From assembly GCF_003730115.1 (NCBI RefSeq), contig NZ_RJVP01000001.1, positions 62,001-126,000 on the forward strand: DNA of 64,000 nucleotides, given 5' to 3'. Under the pieces are notes generated by a model that saw only the letters and a list, made by a program, of their open reading frames with translations, ran no database searches and had not been told where the DNA came from. This document shows positions 59,206-64,000 of this stretch, in pieces. Every line of letters begins with the position of its first letter. Position 1 is the first letter of the stretch. Position numbers and translations under genes: made by a program. This stretch comes from Pseudomethylobacillus aquaticus. GTDB taxonomy: Bacteria > Pseudomonadota > Gammaproteobacteria > Burkholderiales > Methylophilaceae.

Positions 59206-60159
59206 ATGAGCCTGCTTACTCCCGTCATCCTTCCTCGCGCCATTTTCCTGATGGGCCCCACCGCCAGCGGCAAGACCGGCGCCGTGGTGGAACTTGCACA
59301 GCGCCTGCCCGTGGAACTGATCAGTGTGGATTCGGCCCTGGTGTACCGCGACATGGACATCGGCACTGCCAAGCCGGATGCCGCTACGCTGGCGCTTGCG
59401 CCGCACCACCTGATCGACCTGATCAGTCCCCTGCAGTCCTATTCTGCCGCGCAGTTCCGTAGCGATGCGCTGGCGCTGATGGCCGACATCACGGCGCGTG
59501 GTCGCATCCCGCTGCTGGTGGGTGGCACCATGTTGTATTTCAATGCCTTGCAGCAGGGGCTGGGTGAATTACCGCAAGCCGATGCCGCCGTGCGTGCGCA
59601 ACTGGACGCCGAAGCCCTGCAGACAGGCTGGCCGGCCATGCATGCACGTCTGGCGGTCATCGACCCCGACACCGCAGCGCGCCTGATGCCTACCGATGCG
59701 CAGCGTATCCAGCGGGCGTTCGAGGTATGGATGCTGAGTGGCAAGACCATGACGCAGCTGTTTGCCGAACAGCAAAACCAGGCGCTGCCTTACCGGCTGC
59801 TCAAGCTGGCGCTGATGCCGTCGGATCGCAGCGTGCTGCATCAGCGTATCGCGCTGCGTTTCGGGCAGATGCTGCAGGCCGGGCTGCTGGATGAAGTGCA
59901 ACAATTGCGCCAGCGCTACCCGGATTTGCAGCCCGAGCTGCCGTCCATGCGCTGTGTGGGTTACCGTCAGGCCTGGCAATATCTGCAGGGTGAGTTCGAC
60001 ATGAACGAGCTGCGCGACAAAGGTATCGCCGCGACGCGTCAGTTGGCCAAGCGCCAATTGACCTGGCTGCGCGGCATGGACGATACCGTGCCGGTCGATT
60101 GCCTGGATCCTGCGTTGACAGACCGCTTGCAAACCACCATCACCAACTGGCTAGGCTGA
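59206..60159 (+). CDS. miaA: tRNA dimethylallyltransferase MiaA
   Basis: 317 aa. P-loop [10 protein letters not shown] (about 16-25), [28 protein letters not shown] and [10 protein letters not shown] are MiaA signatures. The enzyme puts an isopentenyl group on A37 of tRNAs that read U-starting codons. The mutL-miaA pair is a common bacterial order and the 13-bp gap suggests one transcript. Confidence 0.97.
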   Translation: MSLLTPVILPRAIFLMGPTASGKTGAVVELAQRLPVELISVDSALVYRDMDIGTAKPDAATLALAPHHLIDLISPLQSYSAAQFRSDALALMADITARGRIPLLVGGTMLYFNALQQGLGELPQADAAVRAQLDAEALQTGWPAMHARLAVIDPDTAARLMPTDAQRIQRAFEVWMLSGKTMTQLFAEQQNQALPYRLLKLALMPSDRSVLHQRIALRFGQMLQAGLLDEVQQLRQRYPDLQPELPSMRCVGYRQAWQYLQGEFDMNELRDKGIAATRQLAKRQLTWLRGMDDTVPVDCLDPALTDRLQTTITNWLG

Positions 60160-60236
60160 TGCCTGATTCGGCTTTAATATCCTCAACATGACCCAGCACC
60201 TTATTTCTTCCTTGAACCTGAACCTATGAGCATCTC

Positions 60237-61745
60237 ATGACCACACCTCTTTTGATCGGCCAGGCGGGTAGCCAGCTACTGTATCTGTTGCCACGTATGG
60301 CCAATCGCCACGGTTTGATCGCAGGCGCCACCGGCACAGGTAAAACCGTTACTTTGCAATCACTTGCAGAGGGTTTTTCACGTATCGGTGTGCCTGTGTT
60401 CATGGCCGATGTGAAGGGCGATCTGTCCGGCTTGAGCCATGCAGGTGGCGGTAATGCCCGTGTGGACGCGCGCGTGCAGCAGATGGGGCTCAGTGATTTC
60501 AGTTATGCGGCTTGCCCGGTGACGTTCTGGGATGTGTTCGGCAAGAAAGGGCACCCGGTACGTACCACCATCGCCGAAATGGGGCCGGTACTGCTGGGGC
60601 GTTTGCTCAACCTCAACGAGGTGCAGTCCGGGGTGTTGACGGCGGTGTTCCGTATCGCAGATGACAAGGGCTGGCTGCTGCTGGATCTTAAAGACCTGCG
60701 TGCCATGATCCAGCATGTGGCCGAGCAGGCGTCGGATTACACGGCGCAATACGGCAATATCTCCACCGCCAGCATAGGCGCAGTACAGCGCGCCTTGCTG
60801 CAACTGGAGCATGAAGGCGCGGACCAGTTGTTCGGCGAGCCGGCCATGAACATCGATGACCTGATGCAGACCGACAGCCGCGGGCATGGCGTCATCAACA
60901 TCCTCGCCGCCGATACGCTTTACAACGCACCACGTGTCTATGCCACGCTGCTGTTGTGGTTGCTGTCCGAGCTGTTCGAGCAGCTGCCGGAAGTCGGCGA
61001 TCTGGATCAGCCCAAGCTGGTGTTCTTCTTTGATGAAGCGCATCTGCTGTTCAATGACGCGCCCAAGGCGCTGCTGGACAAGATCGAGCAGGTGGTGCGG
61101 CTGATCCGCTCCAAGGGCGTGGGCGTGTATTTTGTGAGCCAGAACCCGCTGGATATCCCGGATGCAGTGCTCGGCCAACTGGGTAACCGTGTGCAGCATG
61201 CGCTGCGTGCGTTTACGCCGCGCGACCAGAAGGCGGTGCGTGCCGCCGCCGAGACCTTCCGCGCCAACCCTGGTCTGGATGTGGAGTCTGCCATCACCGA
61301 ATTGGGCGTGGGCGAAGCGCTGGTGTCCCTGCTGGATGCACAAGGTCGGCCATTGCCTGTGGAGCGCGCCTTTATCTCGCCGCCCGGCAGCCGCATCGGC
61401 CCGGCCAGCGACGCCGAGCGCCAGAAAGCCATCAGCGCCAGCTTGCTGTACGGGCACTACGAGAAGCAGGTGGACCGTGAGTCGGCTTACGAGATCCTCA
61501 AAGGCCGTGCCGGGCAGGCCGCGCTAGCCGCACAGCAGCCTGCGCCTGAAGCCGAGCCCGCGTCGTCTGGCTGGGGTGATCTGCTGGGCGGTGGCAGTGC
61601 ACCGGCCAAACGCGCTGGTCGCCCAGCTGACAGCATGATGACCACGCTGGCCAAGACCGCGGCGCGCACCATAGGCAGCGAGCTGGGACGGCAGATCGTA
61701 CGCGGTGTGCTGGGCAGCCTGCTCGGTGGCAGCAAACGCCGCTAG
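60237..61745 (+). CDS. HerA-like ATPase, DUF853 (YjgR family)
   Basis: 502 aa. Walker [12 protein letters not shown] (about 29) and Walker [14 protein letters not shown] (about 260) with an arginine-finger region [21 protein letters not shown]-terminal 70 residues are low-complexity and basic with a glycine-rich end. Family members are widely conserved; the exact role is unknown. Confidence 0.92.
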   Translation: MTTPLLIGQAGSQLLYLLPRMANRHGLIAGATGTGKTVTLQSLAEGFSRIGVPVFMADVKGDLSGLSHAGGGNARVDARVQQMGLSDFSYAACPVTFWDVFGKKGHPVRTTIAEMGPVLLGRLLNLNEVQSGVLTAVFRIADDKGWLLLDLKDLRAMIQHVAEQASDYTAQYGNISTASIGAVQRALLQLEHEGADQLFGEPAMNIDDLMQTDSRGHGVINILAADTLYNAPRVYATLLLWLLSELFEQLPEVGDLDQPKLVFFFDEAHLLFNDAPKALLDKIEQVVRLIRSKGVGVYFVSQNPLDIPDAVLGQLGNRVQHALRAFTPRDQKAVRAAAETFRANPGLDVESAITELGVGEALVSLLDAQGRPLPVERAFISPPGSRIGPASDAERQKAISASLLYGHYEKQVDRESAYEILKGRAGQAALAAQQPAPEAEPASSGWGDLLGGGSAPAKRAGRPADSMMTTLAKTAARTIGSELGRQIVRGVLGSLLGGSKRR

Positions 61746-61752
61746 AGTCAGT

Positions 61753-62334
61753 ATGCAAAGTACCAGCATGCAAACCATAGGCCGTGCCGGTCAGGCCGAG
61801 CAAACCATCACCAAGTCCCGCTTCATCGCGGTGGCGGAATATTGCGCGGATGAGCGTGCGGTGGCTGTGACTCTGCGGCGCTTGGCGGCTCTGCATAGCA
61901 GTGCGCATCACCTGGCCTATGCCTTTCGCCTGAAAACACCAGACGGCATCGTGCAGCGCTTCAGCGATGCCGGCGAGCCATCAGGCACGGCAGGCAAGCC
62001 CATCCTGCAATTCCTGGAAGGGCGTGACCTGATCAATGTGTGTGTGGGCGTGATCCGCTATTACGGCGGCATCAACCTGGGCACTGGCGGCCTGGCGCGT
62101 GCCTACGGCGGCACCGGGCGCATGGCGCTGGAAGCCGCCGAGATCGTGCCCTATGTGGAAATGACCAGCATCGCGCTGGAGCTGGATTACGCCAGACTGG
62201 ACATGCTGACGCGTGAAGTCAGCAAGCTGCACGGTGAAGTCATCGACAAGCAGTTCGGCGAACGTGTAAGGCTCATCATCCGGCTGCCGACCAAAGAAGC
62301 GCAGACCCTCAAAGCACGCTACACCGCCTTATAA
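61753..62334 (+). CDS. YigZ/IMPACT-family protein
   Basis: 193 aa from ATG 61753. The UPF0029 core is clear: KSRFIAVAEYC, HHLAYAFRL, FSDAGEPSGTAGKPIL, VVRYYGGINLGTGGL-type (VIRYYGGINLGTGGLARAYG). Members may modulate translation; the C-terminal DUF1949-like domain is present. Starts 7 bp after the ATPase gene, probably co-transcribed. Confidence 0.93.
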   Translation: MQSTSMQTIGRAGQAEQTITKSRFIAVAEYCADERAVAVTLRRLAALHSSAHHLAYAFRLKTPDGIVQRFSDAGEPSGTAGKPILQFLEGRDLINVCVGVIRYYGGINLGTGGLARAYGGTGRMALEAAEIVPYVEMTSIALELDYARLDMLTREVSKLHGEVIDKQFGERVRLIIRLPTKEAQTLKARYTAL

Positions 62335-62375
62335 CGCTTTGCTGGCATGTCTGCCGTTCCATTTCGGGAGACATC

Positions 62376-62819
62376 ATGCGACTACGCGGCTGGTACGAGC
62401 AATTCAAGCGGCAATTCCGCGCCAATCTGGTGGCCATCATCAGTCTGCTGACCGCGCTGAGCGGCTTCTACTACAACACCTGGCGCGACCATCAGAACGA
62501 ACTCAACCACAATATGCGTAACGCTGCCTTTGAAGTATTGAAGGAGCTGGGCGAGCTGCAGACCGTGGTGAACTATGCGCATTTTGAACGCGACAAGCAG
62601 CGCGGCAATACACTGGATGGCTGGGGCCATGTGGTGCTGATCCGTGATGTGAGCCGCTTGATGACGCCAGCAGCGGCAGCAGAAGGGCAGCAGCTTTATG
62701 CGGCCTGGCAACAGCAGGTGGATAGGCTGGGCGCGGATGCGGCGAGCGAGCAAGCTATCAGCAAGGAGATCACTGAGATGCGTGAGGCGGTGCTGGCGTC
62801 GATCAGGCAATTGCAGTAA
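62376..62819 (+). CDS. Small membrane-anchored protein, unknown
   Basis: 147 aa. One N-terminal membrane helix (ANLVAIISLLTALSGFYYNTW) follows a basic start; the rest is periplasmic or cytoplasmic helix (KELGELQTVVNYAHFERDKQR). No catalytic motif. Lies 41 bp after yigZ on the same strand. Confidence 0.75.
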   Translation: MRLRGWYEQFKRQFRANLVAIISLLTALSGFYYNTWRDHQNELNHNMRNAAFEVLKELGELQTVVNYAHFERDKQRGNTLDGWGHVVLIRDVSRLMTPAAAAEGQQLYAAWQQQVDRLGADAASEQAISKEITEMREAVLASIRQLQ

Positions 62820-62906
62820 AAGCGAGTGATTGTAGTAAAAGCTAGCGCTGAAAGAGGATGAGGGTTTCCCAAACCGGATACCTGTCACGCGCTTGCCATC
62901 AGGCGC

Positions 62907-64000
62907 TCACGTCTCATCGTGCAGATGCTGGGTGATGCGCTTGAGGCCCAGTTCGCGCAGCGCGAAGCGGTTCGGACTCAATGCCGCCAGCAAGCCTGTG
63001 TCCATGGGCGCAGGTTCGCCGCTGGCATGGCTGGCGATCCACTCTGCGCATAGCGGTGCCTGGATCAGGCCTTTGGAGCCTTGCCCCACATTCACATACA
63101 AGCCCTGCAGCCAGGGCAGGCTGGACGGATGTGCGCTGTGCCTGGGCACCTTGCACTGCAATGCCGCGAGGTCCAGCATGGGGCCCGCCAGTGGCAGATA
63201 GTCGGGGCTGGCGCAACGCAGTGCGGCACGGCCTTGCATGGCCTTCCCAGCCAGTGCGGCATGCATGACAGGCGCGCTGCGTTGCAGCATGTCCAGATTG
63301 GCCAGATGGTCTGCCTCGGTCACCTCAGTACTGGTTTCATATCCCACGAAGGTAGCACCCAGGCAGTGATAGCCGGCACGGGCTGGACTGATGTAACCAT
63401 CACTGCACAGCACGGTCTTCAATGCCAGGCTAGCCTCCGTAGCGGGTACAAAACTCAGCTGACCACGTACGGGCCGCAGCGGCAGTGCGGCTGTCTGCGT
63501 GAACGCTTTACAGTCATTGGCGTTGGCCACCACCACCATGTCAGCCTCCAGTTGCACGCCGGTGCTGGTTTGTAGTTGCCAGCCATCTGCGGTCTGATGC
63601 AATGCCAGCGCTGCGCTGCAGGTCAGCGTACTGATGCCTGGCTGGGCAGCGAGAGCCGTGCACAGGGCTGCCGGGTCCACCCAGCCAGCGGCAGGGAAAT
63701 ACAGTGCCTCATGCTGCAGCGGGATACCTGCGATGTGGCTGGCTGTGGCGGCGTCCACGCGCTGCACCAGCGTCTGTGGCAAGCCACGCGCCGCGATGGC
63801 ATCCAGCCGTGCCTGATGCTTGCCATTGCCCGGTTGCTGGCCTTTGTCCTGACCCGGCTCAGGTTCCTGTGTGCCGCGATGCGCCAGTTGCAGCAGGCCG
63901 CAGCGGGCATGGGCGTCTGCTGGCAGGTTGAGGGTCTGCAGTAGTCGCAGTGTAAAGGTGTAAGCATGCAGAGCGAGCCGCCCCAGCGGGGTATCCTGCC
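62907..64000 (-). CDS. mnmC: MnmC-type FAD oxidoreductase domain, N-terminus cut by window
   Basis: The open frame continues to the window edge, so only the C-terminal about 364 codons are seen. MnmC2 landmarks are AYTFTLRLLQTLNLP, GLLQLAHRG, EALYFPAAGWVDPAALC, VVVANANDCKAF, LPLRPVRGQLSFVP and NVGQGSKGLIQAPLCAEW. MnmC removes carboxymethyl from cmnm5 and methylates the product on tRNA wobble uridine; this part performs the FAD-dependent first step. A fused methylase half could lie outside the window. Confidence 0.88.
   Translation of the reverse strand, partial: QDTPLGRLALHAYTFTLRLLQTLNLPADAHARCGLLQLAHRGTQEPEPGQDKGQQPGNGKHQARLDAIAARGLPQTLVQRVDAATASHIAGIPLQHEALYFPAAGWVDPAALCTALAAQPGISTLTCSAALALHQTADGWQLQTSTGVQLEADMVVVANANDCKAFTQTAALPLRPVRGQLSFVPATEASLALKTVLCSDGYISPARAGYHCLGATFVGYETSTEVTEADHLANLDMLQRSAPVMHAALAGKAMQGRAALRCASPDYLPLAGPMLDLAALQCKVPRHSAHPSSLPWLQGLYVNVGQGSKGLIQAPLCAEWIASHASGEPAPMDTGLLAALSPNRFALRELGLKRITQHLHDET

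Noticed and set aside
60378-61457. 359-codon minus-strand frame over the HerA-like gene
   Set aside because: Antisense shadow with Gln/His bias; the sense frame has Walker motifs.
1-64000. CRISPR arrays, rRNA, insertion sequences
   Set aside because: No regularly spaced direct repeats of CRISPR type, no rRNA-like stretch and no transposase were seen.

Overview
The window holds one essentially complete temperate phage genome, about 53.2 kb (163-53383), inserted in the 3' end of a tRNA-Ser(CGA) gene, followed by about 10.6 kb of bacterial chromosome. The chromosome carries a CPA2/KefB-type antiporter, an OprO/OprP-type porin, mutL, miaA, a HerA-like ATPase, a YigZ/IMPACT protein, a small membrane protein and the end of mnmC. 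The mutL-miaA pair, the endonuclease-type MutL, the porin family and the base composition fit a betaproteobacterium. Methylophilaceae/Nitrosomonadales is my best guess, by inference only.

Prophage layout. Left end: 14-bp attL core in the tRNA, arm-type repeats, DUF4102-type tyrosine integrase, and a convergent AlpA-like excisionase. A leftward early operon (8513 to 1536) carries small accessory proteins, a Bet-type annealase, a YqaJ-type exonuclease, a DnaQ-like exonuclease and a DUF2303 protein. It starts at a readable promoter overlapped by a palindromic operator. A separate leftward unit has a strong promoter, a C4-type antisense RNA leader and a 115-aa protein, and ends at a terminator. 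The immunity region has an S24-type CI repressor with two downstream genes (a lipoprotein and a membrane protein) likely expressed in the lysogen, facing a Cro-like gene whose mRNA is probably leaderless. The rightward block has many 4-bp stop/start overlaps: C5 methylase, HNH protein, O-like initiator with iterons, DnaB helicase, Dam-type methylase, Ref nuclease and DUF1064 nuclease, then the lysis cassette (holin, SAR-type endolysin, Rz with embedded Rz1).

The late region has a podovirus-like set: small terminase, large terminase interrupted by a class 3 intein with a LAGLIDADG endonuclease, portal, scaffold, major capsid, decoration protein, adaptor, tail and fibre proteins, two coiled-coil/glycine-rich internal virion proteins, and a 3492-aa polyvalent ejection protein. 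The last has pyrophosphatase-like, N6-methylase, nuclease-like, zincin-like and PLxRFG segments. A HicA-like toxin and its partner lie on the opposite strand inside the late block. The prophage ends with a terminator, GTGTGG arm sites and attR.

How it works together: Int/AlpA excise at the tRNA core; CI and Cro act on related CTTAGC-N2-GCTAAG operators at two divergent early promoters; O/DnaB replicate from iterons; Bet/YqaJ recombine; and the late genes build a short-tailed particle. Its giant internal protein, with the two stand-alone methylases, probably protects incoming DNA.

Most notable findings: the class 3 intein in TerL, the C4-like RNA, the 12-bp-period iterons in two genes, a perfect hairpin burying a start codon at 25141-25175, dispersed ACAACGCTC boundary repeats, and the giant polyvalent protein.
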